This document shows positions 1 through 6,330 of a stretch of DNA of 10,118 nucleotides, one piece after another. The translations under genes and the position numbers were made by a program. Numbering within the stretch: the first letter of the stretch is position 1; the number at the start of each line of letters is the position of its first letter. The DNA comes from Myxococcales bacterium (GTDB lineage: Bacteria; Myxococcota; Polyangia; Fen-1088), in assembly GCA_003153875.1 (NCBI GenBank), contig PMBY01000454.1:290-10407 (forward strand). The letters run 5' to 3'. The notes under the pieces are model-generated. The model searched no databases. It was not told where the DNA came from and saw nothing but the letters and a program-made list of their open reading frames with translations.

Positions 1-408
1 GGCGGAATGTGCCAGCGCGGGGCGATTGCTCGGGCGCTGGCCATGGGCGCGCCGGTGCTGTTGATGGACGAGCCCTTTGGCGCGCTCGATCCGGTCAACC
101 GAACCCGCCTGCAGGATCTCTTGCTGGAGGTGTGGAATTCCAGCCGGCCCGCCCGCACCATCGTGTTCGTCACCCACGACGTGGACGAGGCCATTCTTCT
201 CGCCGATCGAGTGGTGGTGCTCGGGGCATGCCCAGGGCGAATCATCGCGGATCTGGATGTCCCTATTCCCAGGCCGCGTCCTCGACGGCAAACCTATCTG
301 CGGCCCGAGTTTCAGGGCTTGCGCAAGGCAGTCACTGAACACTTGCAGGGCGACATGTTGCAGCGGCTGTCGGCCGCAGACACGATGGCGGAGGCCGAGG
401 GAATATGA
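1..408 (+). CDS. ABC transporter ATP-binding protein, SsuB/TauB type (5' truncated)
   Basis: This is the C-terminal part of an importer ATPase that would power uptake through the permease encoded next to it. The frame is open from base 1 and enters inside the ABC signature motif (visible as GGMCQR, the end of an LSGGM-QR motif), so the true start and the Walker A loop lie upstream and the internal ATG at 7 is not the start. Downstream come the Walker B segment (VLLMDEP), the D-loop (GALD) and the switch histidine (VTHDVDEA). The tail has the short basic and proline-rich stretch followed by a helical end that is usual in the nitrate/sulfonate/taurine (SsuB/TauB/NrtD) family. The stop overlaps the permease start by four bases (ATGA), which implies translational coupling. 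The family is clear; the transported substrate is not, since these ATPases do not report it. Confidence 0.93.
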   Translation, partial: GGMCQRGAIARALAMGAPVLLMDEPFGALDPVNRTRLQDLLLEVWNSSRPARTIVFVTHDVDEAILLADRVVVLGACPGRIIADLDVPIPRPRPRRQTYLRPEFQGLRKAVTEHLQGDMLQRLSAADTMAEAEGI

Positions 409-1244
409 GCGAGGTCAGGGCAAGTAGCGTGGCCTCGTTGGCTTTCGCGGATCTGCCGGCGGCTGCCGCGCGACCGACGCAGACAACGCGTCGGCTGACC
501 GCGCGCCTGTCGGGCAAGGAAGGCTGGTGTTTGCTAGTCGGCCTGCTGCTCCTCTGGCAGCTCGTGGCCTGGGTGGTGCCGGCGCGCAACAGATTCCTGT
601 TTCCCTCGCCGTTGCTCACGGTCCAGGCGCTGTGGGCTTCTTTGCCCGAACTGGGCAAGGGGACGCTGTCGTCGTTCATCATCTTGATTCCAGGCTACGC
701 CGCAGCGGTCGTGGCGGGCGTGGTGCTGGGCATTCTGGCAGGAACCACGCGTTGGCTGGAGCGATTGACGGTGCCGTTCACGCGGGTGGTGGCTCCGGTG
801 CCGCCAACCGTGTACGTGCCCTACGCCATTGCGCTTTTGCCTGGGTTTCGCAGCGCCGCGATTGCAGTGGTGTTCATTGGAGCGTTCTGGCCCATCTTCG
901 TCAACGCCACGGCTGGGGCCGTGTCGGTGCCGCAGCGTCTGCGCGACAATGCGCGCGTGCTGGGACTGGGCAAGGCCGAGTATCTGCGCCGGGTGGTGTT
1001 TCCATCGTCGCTGACCCACATCTTTTCCGGGATGTCAGTCGGCCTGGCCATGTCCTTCATCATGCTCACTGTGGCCGAGCTGTTCGGTGCCAACGCGGGC
1101 CTTGGCCGCTTCGTGCAGTTCTACGCCGACTTCGCCGACTACCCGCGCATGGTGGCCGGCATTTTGTTCACTGGCGCGGTGACCTTCGTTTGCATGCGCG
1201 CGCTCGACCGGGTCAAGCGCCGCGCTCTGTTCTGGCAAAGGTAG
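405..1244 (+). CDS. ABC transporter permease, SsuC/TauC type
   Basis: A 279-residue inner-membrane permease of the BPD_transp_1 family. After a polar N-terminus of about 40 residues there are about six hydrophobic segments, roughly at 41-58, 89-112, 125-143, 150-167, 209-227 and 247-265. The cytoplasmic EAA-type coupling loop that docks on the ATPase is visible around residues 182-202 (NARVLGLG, then RRVVFP). Length and layout fit SsuC/TauC-like permeases. The ATG at 405 was chosen because it overlaps the ATPase stop in an ATGA junction and has GAGG at 391-394 upstream. The next gene starts only five bases after the stop, so transport and methyl transfer are probably co-expressed. Family members move sulfonates, taurine, nitrate, thiamine precursors or aromatic acids; a methylated substrate of the downstream enzymes is an inference from context. 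Confidence 0.93.
   Translation: MSEVRASSVASLAFADLPAAAARPTQTTRRLTARLSGKEGWCLLVGLLLLWQLVAWVVPARNRFLFPSPLLTVQALWASLPELGKGTLSSFIILIPGYAAAVVAGVVLGILAGTTRWLERLTVPFTRVVAPVPPTVYVPYAIALLPGFRSAAIAVVFIGAFWPIFVNATAGAVSVPQRLRDNARVLGLGKAEYLRRVVFPSSLTHIFSGMSVGLAMSFIMLTVAELFGANAGLGRFVQFYADFADYPRMVAGILFTGAVTFVCMRALDRVKRRALFWQR
1237..1241 (+). promoter_or_regulatory. Ribosome binding site for the corrinoid protein
   Basis: AAAGG lies eight bases before the ATG at 1250. The same reading frame stays open far upstream through the permease gene, so this site and the fit of the encoded N-terminus decide the start. Confidence 0.6.
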
Positions 1245-1249
1245 ATTGC

Positions 1250-1924
1250 ATGTCACAGGAAGAAGCTTCCCTGCTGATTCGCCTGTCCGACGCCGTGCTG
1301 GCCATGGACGAGACTGAGACGGTCCGACTCTCGCAAGAACTGCTGGTGCAGAAGATCGATCCCGGGCGTGGCATCGAGGCGGGTCTGGTGGACGGCATGC
1401 GCCGGGCGGGCGACCTGTTCGAGCGCGAGGAGTATTTCATTCCCGAGTTGCTCATCTGCTCGGACGCCATGTATGCGGGCCTGCGCGTGTTGCAGCCGCA
1501 TTTGCCAAGCGGGGCAGCGGAGCGCAAGAAGGGCATTGTGGTTATCGGCGTGGTGGAAGGCGACACGCACGACATCGGCAAGAACCTGGTGAGGATCATG
1601 CTGGAAACCGCCGGTTTTGAGGTGCTGGACCTGGGCCGCGACGTGCCCCCTGCAACCTTCGTGGAACGGGCCGAGTCCGCAGGCGCGCACATCATCGGTT
1701 TGTCCACTCTTATGACCACCACCATGGGCGCCATGTCCGAGGTGATTCGGCTGCTCGACGAAAAGCAGGCACGTTCGCGCATCAAAGTGATGGTGGGTGG
1801 CGGTCCAGTCTCGCAGCAGTTTGCCAATCGCATCGGCGCGGACGGCTACGCGGCCAACGCCTCGGGCGCGGTGGCCGTGGCCAAGCGCCTGCGTCAGACG
1901 CCAGCCGAGTCGAGAGTGCCGTGA
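1250..1924 (+). CDS. Corrinoid (cobalamin-binding) methyl-carrier protein, MtaC/MtbC/MtvC type
   Basis: A 224-residue cytoplasmic protein that carries a methyl group on the cobalt of a bound corrinoid and shuttles it between a substrate-demethylating enzyme and an acceptor methyltransferase. Residues 1-90 form the helical cap domain (B12-binding_2), with the conserved PELL segment at 65-68. Residues about 94-215 form the Rossmann-like B12-binding domain with the base-off signature D-x-H-x-x-G (DTHDIG, 105-110; His107 is the expected lower cobalt ligand), the S-x-L loop (152-154) and the GG motif (MVGGGP, 181-186). Length is normal for methanol, methylamine and O-demethylase corrinoid proteins. 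It is not fused to a methyltransferase, unlike MetH or CmuA. The stop overlaps the next gene by four bases (GTGA). The methyl donor cannot be told from this protein alone. Confidence 0.96.
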   Translation: MSQEEASLLIRLSDAVLAMDETETVRLSQELLVQKIDPGRGIEAGLVDGMRRAGDLFEREEYFIPELLICSDAMYAGLRVLQPHLPSGAAERKKGIVVIGVVEGDTHDIGKNLVRIMLETAGFEVLDLGRDVPPATFVERAESAGAHIIGLSTLMTTTMGAMSEVIRLLDEKQARSRIKVMVGGGPVSQQFANRIGADGYAANASGAVAVAKRLRQTPAESRVP

Positions 1925-2967
1925 CGCCAATCGAGCGTTTCGCGGCACTGGCTGCGGGCGGTCGCCTGGATCGGCTGCCCTGCGTGCCCATTGTGGGCAA
2001 TACGGCCGCCAGGGTGATCGGCGTGCGCACGGCCGAAATTCGCCGCTCAGGTGAATTGCTGGCGTGTGCCCACACGGCGGCGTATCGCCGTTTCGGCTAC
2101 GACGTGATTCGCGTGTTCACGGATCTGTACGTGCAAGCGGAGGCCATGGGCGCCAAGGTGCGTGTGCCCGAGGACGAGACGGCGTATCTGCACGAACCTG
2201 CCGTGGTCGACACGCACGACGTAGATCGTCTGAGACCGGTGGATCCAGGCAAGGATGGCTGCCTGCCCGCGCATCGCGAGGCAGTGGCCCGCGTGGTGGA
2301 CGACCTGGGTGGCGAGGTCGTGGTTACGGCTGCGGTGACAGGGCCTTTCACCAATGCTTCGTTTCTGGTGGGGGCCGAGACGTTGGCGCGGCTGGCTTTG
2401 CGCGAGCCCGCAGTGGTGCGACATCTGTGCGAGATTTCCCTGGAGTCAGCGTTGCGTTGGGCGGACGCCATCATGGATGCGGGCGCCTCGCCGAGCATCA
2501 CCGATCCAATGCTGTCGTCCACGGTGGTTAGTCCGCGCCAGTTTCGCGAATTCGGATTGCCCTTCTTGGAACGGTTGGTGGCGCACATTCGCGGACGAGA
2601 GAAGTCGGTCACTCTACATATCTGTGGCAAGACGCGGCCAGTTTGGACGCTGATGGCTGACACCGGCGCTGACTGTCTGTCCATCGACAACGAGGCCAGC
2701 CTGAGCGAGGCGAAAGCCGCAGTTGGAAAACGAGTCCGGTTGATGGGCAACGTGCCACCCGTGGCCGTGCTGTTTGAAAGCGATCCCGCTGGCGTGCGCG
2801 AGGCGGTGCGCACCTGCGTGCGCGAGGGCGCCGACAATCCGCGCGGGTTCATCGTGGCTTCAGGTTGCAGCCTGCCCACGGAAACCCCGTTTGCCAACAT
2901 CGACGCCATGGTACGCGCCGTGGACGAAATCGGCTGGCCGCCACATGTGACCGGGGCCAGCGCATGA
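1921..2967 (+). CDS. UroD-family corrinoid methyltransferase, MtaA/MtbA-like (first copy)
   Basis: A 348-residue protein of the uroporphyrinogen decarboxylase superfamily, predicted to be a cytoplasmic TIM-barrel enzyme. It carries the zinc signature of methylcobamide:coenzyme M methyltransferases, His-x-Cys...Cys: His233 and Cys235 (LHICGKT) and Cys316 (ASGCSLP). That signature and its place right after a corrinoid protein argue for methyl transfer rather than haem synthesis. In bacteria such enzymes may act as the first methyltransferase (substrate to Co(I)) or the second (methyl-Co to an acceptor). Other family-like segments are TGPFTNA (140-146), ITDP (193-196) and LMGNVPP (274-280). The start is a GTG inside a GTGA overlap with the previous stop; the resulting N-terminus (TPIERFAAL) fits the family start, and no ATG fits better. 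The upstream ribosome site is weak (GAGAG at 1912-1916), so it probably depends on coupled translation. Confidence 0.92.
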   Translation: MTPIERFAALAAGGRLDRLPCVPIVGNTAARVIGVRTAEIRRSGELLACAHTAAYRRFGYDVIRVFTDLYVQAEAMGAKVRVPEDETAYLHEPAVVDTHDVDRLRPVDPGKDGCLPAHREAVARVVDDLGGEVVVTAAVTGPFTNASFLVGAETLARLALREPAVVRHLCEISLESALRWADAIMDAGASPSITDPMLSSTVVSPRQFREFGLPFLERLVAHIRGREKSVTLHICGKTRPVWTLMADTGADCLSIDNEASLSEAKAAVGKRVRLMGNVPPVAVLFESDPAGVREAVRTCVREGADNPRGFIVASGCSLPTETPFANIDAMVRAVDEIGWPPHVTGASA

Positions 2968-3986
2968 GTCCACTGGCGCCGCGCGAGCGTCTGCTGGGCG
3001 TTCTCGGCAAGAAACTGGTGGATCGGCCGCCGGTGATCTGCACGGGCGGAATGATGAATGCCGCCATTGTCGAGGTGATGCAGAAGACCGGACTCACGCT
3101 GCCCGAGGCACACTTTTCTGGCGCGAAGATGGCCGCACTGGCCGAGGCAGTGAGCGAGCACACCGGGTTCGAGAACATTGGCGTCCCCTTCTGTATGACC
3201 GTGGAAGCCGAACTATTCGGCAGCAGGATCGATCACGGCACGCTGGCCTGCGAGCCAAAGATTCAGACTGAGGCTTTCACGTCGCTGACCAAGGTTGCAA
3301 TTGCGCCTGGCGCGGCACGGGGAGGGCGCGCAATGGTGGTGGCCGAGGCGGTAGAGCGGCTGAGCCGAAAGCGTCCCGACTTTCCCGTGGTGGCAACCCT
3401 GACTGGCCCCGTGAGTGTGGCGGCGTCGATCGTGAATCCGGTGACGTTTCTCAAGGAGCTGCGCACTCGGCGCGAGGACGCCCACCGCGTGTTGGGCCAG
3501 GTCACGGCGGTGCTGGCCGAATACGCGGGCGCGCTGGTCGCGGCCGGCGCAACCGTCATTGCCGTGGGCGATCCGACGGCCACCGTCGAGATTCTGGGTC
3601 CCCAGCTATTCCAGGAATATGCGGTTCATCACCTGAATGACCTGATCGGCGCGATTCACGCACTGGCCACGCCAGTGATCGTGCACATTTGCGGAAAACT
3701 GGGCAACGGCACGCGCCTTCTACCGGGACTGGCCAGCGACGCCATCAGCGTGGACGCCATGGTCAGCCTCAAGGGACTGAAGGCCGACGCGCCCGCGCTG
3801 GTCACCATGGGCAACCTGAGCACTTACCTTCTTCAATGGGGAGCGCCCGACAAGATAGCCGAGCGGGCGGCTGAGTTGGTGCGCGACGGGGTGGACATCA
3901 TCGCGCCTGCCTGCGGGCTGTCCACGTCAACGACCTTGGCCAGCATCACGGCCATGACCCGTGCGGTGAAAGACAGTCCCTCATGA
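2964..3986 (+). CDS. UroD-family corrinoid methyltransferase, MtaA/MtbA-like (second, divergent copy)
   Basis: A 340-residue second member of the uroporphyrinogen decarboxylase superfamily. It shares the fold and the zinc signature with its neighbour: His241 and Cys243 (VHICGKL) and Cys317 (PACGLS). Other shared landmarks are LTGPVS (146-151), GDPTAT (202-207) and TMGNLS (281-286). Outside these motifs the two proteins are clearly different, and the distance between the second and third zinc ligands is shorter here (74 against 81 positions). This looks like division of labour rather than a recent duplication: one enzyme would demethylate the substrate, the other would pass the methyl group from the corrinoid to an acceptor. 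The start ATG overlaps the previous stop (ATGA) and the N-terminus (APRERLLGVL) fits the family. An in-frame ATG at 2865 lies deep in the previous gene and was not used. Confidence 0.91.
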   Translation: MSPLAPRERLLGVLGKKLVDRPPVICTGGMMNAAIVEVMQKTGLTLPEAHFSGAKMAALAEAVSEHTGFENIGVPFCMTVEAELFGSRIDHGTLACEPKIQTEAFTSLTKVAIAPGAARGGRAMVVAEAVERLSRKRPDFPVVATLTGPVSVAASIVNPVTFLKELRTRREDAHRVLGQVTAVLAEYAGALVAAGATVIAVGDPTATVEILGPQLFQEYAVHHLNDLIGAIHALATPVIVHICGKLGNGTRLLPGLASDAISVDAMVSLKGLKADAPALVTMGNLSTYLLQWGAPDKIAERAAELVRDGVDIIAPACGLSTSTTLASITAMTRAVKDSPS

Positions 3987-5635
3987 GTGCCAGCGTCGAA
4001 GTTCGCTTCCTTCCCGGGCCGTTCATCGCGGATGTGGAGCCGGGCAGCACGCTCTTGGCGGCGGCCCGCAAGGCCCGCGCTCCACTGGAGGCACCCTGCG
4101 ACGGCGCCGGTATCTGCGGCAAATGTATTGTGCGGCTTGACCCCGAGGCGTTGACCGCGTTGGAACCTGGCGTGGACGTACATGGGGGCAACGGGCAGGG
4201 CGCGCTGGTTCTGGCCTGCGATGCGCGGGTGCGTGGCGATATTGCGGCCACCATTCCCGATCGCGGCGACAAGAACCTGGCGATTGTGGACCACGGATTG
4301 GCCACGGCGCGGTCCCTGGCGCCGCACATCGCTGTGGTGCACGCATCCGACGGGTGCACAGTGTGGGCAGATCAGGAACTGGTCGCTTCGCTGCCGAGCA
4401 CGGTGGCCAATCTCGGGATCGCTGTCGACATCGGGACAACCACGCTGGTGGTTGCGCTGGTCGACCTGCAATCGGGCGACGAACTGGCTGTGGCTTCGGC
4501 ACTGAATCCACAAACTGCCTATGGGCACGATGTCTTGTCGCGGATTCACTTTGCGGCCGAGCCAGACGGGCTATCGACCATGCAACGGGCGCTGGTCGAT
4601 GGCCTCAATATCCTGATTAGGCAGGTCTGCCAGCGGGCTGGTGTCGCCACCGGCCACATCCACGAGGCGGTATTGGGCGGCAACACCTGCATGTTGCACA
4701 TCGCCGCTGCGGTTGATCCAGCACCGCTGGGGCGCTCGCCCTATCGGCCGTCGCTGACCGGGGGCTGCCACCTGCGCGCGGCGGAGCTGCGACTCGGTAT
4801 CGCGGCGCACGGGCTGGTCTATCTGCCGCCCGTCGTGTCGGGCTTTGTCGGCGCGGACATCACCGCCGGGATCCTGGCCACCGATCTGCATCGATCGCGA
4901 CAGACGGCCCTGTTGCTCGACATCGGCACCAATGGCGAAATGGTGCTGGCCCATGCTGGCGAGCTATGGGCCACGTCCACGGCTGCGGGCCCGGCCTTCG
5001 AGGGCGTGAACATCGCGTGCGGGATGCGCGCCGCACTTGGAGCCGTCGATGCGGTGACAGCAAACGACAACCGCTGGACGTTGCACACCATCGGCGATGC
5101 TCAGGCCATCGGGATCTGCGGCAGCGGACTCGTCGACCTGGTGAGCTGCCTGGTGAAGAATGGCGCCATCGGCAAGAACGGCCGTTTTGAAACGAAAGCA
5201 GCGCCCCCGGTGGGAAATTGGGACGAAAGTGAGGGCCGCTGTTTGCTGCGACTATCGAACGAGGTGGTGTTGACCCAGAAAGATGTTCGTCAGGTGCAGC
5301 TGGCCAAGGCCGCGATTCGGGCTGGACTGGACGCGCTTCTGGCAGAGGCGAAAGTGCGCAGAGAGGATGTTGAGCGCGTGCTGGTTGCGGGCTCTTTCGG
5401 CTATCACCTGCGACCGGACAGTCTGGCGGGAAGCGGCCTTCTGCCGGCGTCACTGGCTGCCAAGATGGAGGCCGTGGGCAACACCTGCAAGGCCGGCGCG
5501 ATCACCTTGCTCACCAATGATGACACACGCCGCGAGCTAAAGACGGCGGCGGGGCGGGTACGCAGCATCGAACTGGCCCACGATTGCGCCTTTGGTCGGC
5601 GGTTCGTGGAGCAGATGGCATTTGGAGACGCCTGA
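3983..5635 (+). CDS. RACE protein: ferredoxin-domain ATP-dependent corrinoid reactivator
   Basis: A 550-residue reductive activator of corrinoid-dependent enzymes, related to RamA-like and O-demethylase activating proteins (DUF4445/ASKHA group). It would reduce inactive Co(II) corrinoid back to Co(I) at the expense of ATP. Residues 1-93 are a plant-type [2Fe-2S] ferredoxin domain with ligands Cys39, Cys45, Cys48 and Cys79 (C-x5-C-x2-C-x30-C). After a linker, an ASKHA ATPase-like region begins near 145 with the phosphate loop AVDIGTTTL (147-155). It continues with LGGNTCM (231-237), a second phosphate loop LDIGTNGEM (312-320), GICGSGL (377-383) and VAGSFG (468-473). Unlike archaeal RamA, which ends in a bacterial-type 2[4Fe-4S] domain, this is the bacterial [2Fe-2S] architecture. 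The ATG at 3983 overlaps the previous stop in an ATGA junction. The electron donor is not known; the oxidoreductase encoded downstream makes reduced ferredoxin and is a candidate source. Confidence 0.95.
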   Translation: MSASVEVRFLPGPFIADVEPGSTLLAAARKARAPLEAPCDGAGICGKCIVRLDPEALTALEPGVDVHGGNGQGALVLACDARVRGDIAATIPDRGDKNLAIVDHGLATARSLAPHIAVVHASDGCTVWADQELVASLPSTVANLGIAVDIGTTTLVVALVDLQSGDELAVASALNPQTAYGHDVLSRIHFAAEPDGLSTMQRALVDGLNILIRQVCQRAGVATGHIHEAVLGGNTCMLHIAAAVDPAPLGRSPYRPSLTGGCHLRAAELRLGIAAHGLVYLPPVVSGFVGADITAGILATDLHRSRQTALLLDIGTNGEMVLAHAGELWATSTAAGPAFEGVNIACGMRAALGAVDAVTANDNRWTLHTIGDAQAIGICGSGLVDLVSCLVKNGAIGKNGRFETKAAPPVGNWDESEGRCLLRLSNEVVLTQKDVRQVQLAKAAIRAGLDALLAEAKVRREDVERVLVAGSFGYHLRPDSLAGSGLLPASLAAKMEAVGNTCKAGAITLLTNDDTRRELKTAAGRVRSIELAHDCAFGRRFVEQMAFGDA

Positions 5636-5637
5636 AC

Positions 5638-6330
5638 ATGACCAAAGCCGAAAAGAAGAAGTCCGCACGAAATGCTGTCGCTGCAAAGCGGGCGCACACC
5701 TGCACTGACTGCTTTGCGCTCAACTGCTACCGCCGCGACAAGAAGGCGCCAAACTTCTGCTTGACCGACCAGGCCGTGGCATCCGAGGTCGAGAGCACGA
5801 CGGCGCTATACGCAGGGGACAAGAGCGACGGCCAGATCGCGCGGGCGGCAGCGGAAATCGAGGGCCGCTATTACGGCAAGCTGACTCGGGTCGAGGAAAT
5901 CGTGGCGTTTGCGCGGAGGATCGACGCCCGACGCATCGGCATTGCGACCTGCATCGGCCTGGTCGAGGAGGCGCGCGTGTTCACCCGCGTGCTGGAAGCC
6001 AAGGGCTTCACGTGGCACAGCGTTCTGTGCAAGGTCGGGTCAGTGGACAAGACCGCCATCGGTATTCCCGACGAATTGAAGATCCTGCGCGGCAGTCACG
6101 AGGCCATCTGCAATCCCATCTTGCAAGCCCGACTGCTCAATGCTCAGAAAACCCAATTGAACGTCATTGTCGGACTGTGCGTGGGTCACGATGCCTTGTT
6201 CACTCGGCACTCGCACGCGCCGGTGACCACGCTCATTACCAAGGATCGCGTGCTGGGTCACAATCCGGCGGCTGCGCTTTACACCAGCAATTTCTATTAC
6301 AAGCGCCTCTTCGACAACAAGGAGTTGTAG
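5638..6330 (+). CDS. DUF1847-type cysteine-rich protein of unknown function
   Basis: A 230-residue soluble protein that I match to the DUF1847 family by pattern; no biochemical role is established as far as I know. After a lysine-rich leader (1-20) comes a four-cysteine cluster, Cys22, Cys25, Cys30 and Cys41 (CTDC, then LNC, then NFC), that looks like an iron-sulfur or zinc site. Further cysteines at 105, 131, 158 and 181 sit in conserved-looking contexts (ATCIGL, LCKVG, GLCVGHD), together with His184, His191 and His193 (TRHSHAP). No signal peptide or membrane segment is seen. The ATG at 5638 follows GGAG at 5624-5627 by ten bases and lies two bases after the activator stop; an in-frame ATG at 5584 is inside the previous gene. 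Its place between the corrinoid module and the ligase suggests a redox or metal or cofactor role in methyl transfer, which is inference only. Confidence 0.85.
   Translation: MTKAEKKKSARNAVAAKRAHTCTDCFALNCYRRDKKAPNFCLTDQAVASEVESTTALYAGDKSDGQIARAAAEIEGRYYGKLTRVEEIVAFARRIDARRIGIATCIGLVEEARVFTRVLEAKGFTWHSVLCKVGSVDKTAIGIPDELKILRGSHEAICNPILQARLLNAQKTQLNVIVGLCVGHDALFTRHSHAPVTTLITKDRVLGHNPAAALYTSNFYYKRLFDNKEL
6319..6324 (+). promoter_or_regulatory. Strong ribosome binding site for the CoA ligase
   Basis: AAGGAG lies six bases before the ATG at 6331, inside the last codons of the DUF1847 gene. It is among the strongest Shine-Dalgarno matches seen in the window and fixes the start directly after the preceding stop codon. 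Confidence 0.65.

Noticed and set aside
527..1249. Upstream in-frame extension of the corrinoid gene into the permease gene
   Set aside because: The extension is arginine- and histidine-rich without family similarity, lies wholly inside the permease gene in another frame, and the corrinoid protein has a normal start and ribosome site at 1250.
2097..3161. Long open frame on the minus strand opposite the two UroD-fold genes
   Set aside because: Its product is low-complexity and Ser/Thr/Arg-rich with no recognisable domain. It is the mirror of GC-biased codons of the well-supported plus-strand genes and crosses their junction.
1921..3986. Haem biosynthesis uroporphyrinogen decarboxylase (HemE) identity for the two UroD-fold genes
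   Set aside because: Both carry the His-x-Cys...Cys zinc signature of corrinoid methyltransferases and sit between a corrinoid protein and its activator, and two copies in a row would not be expected for HemE.
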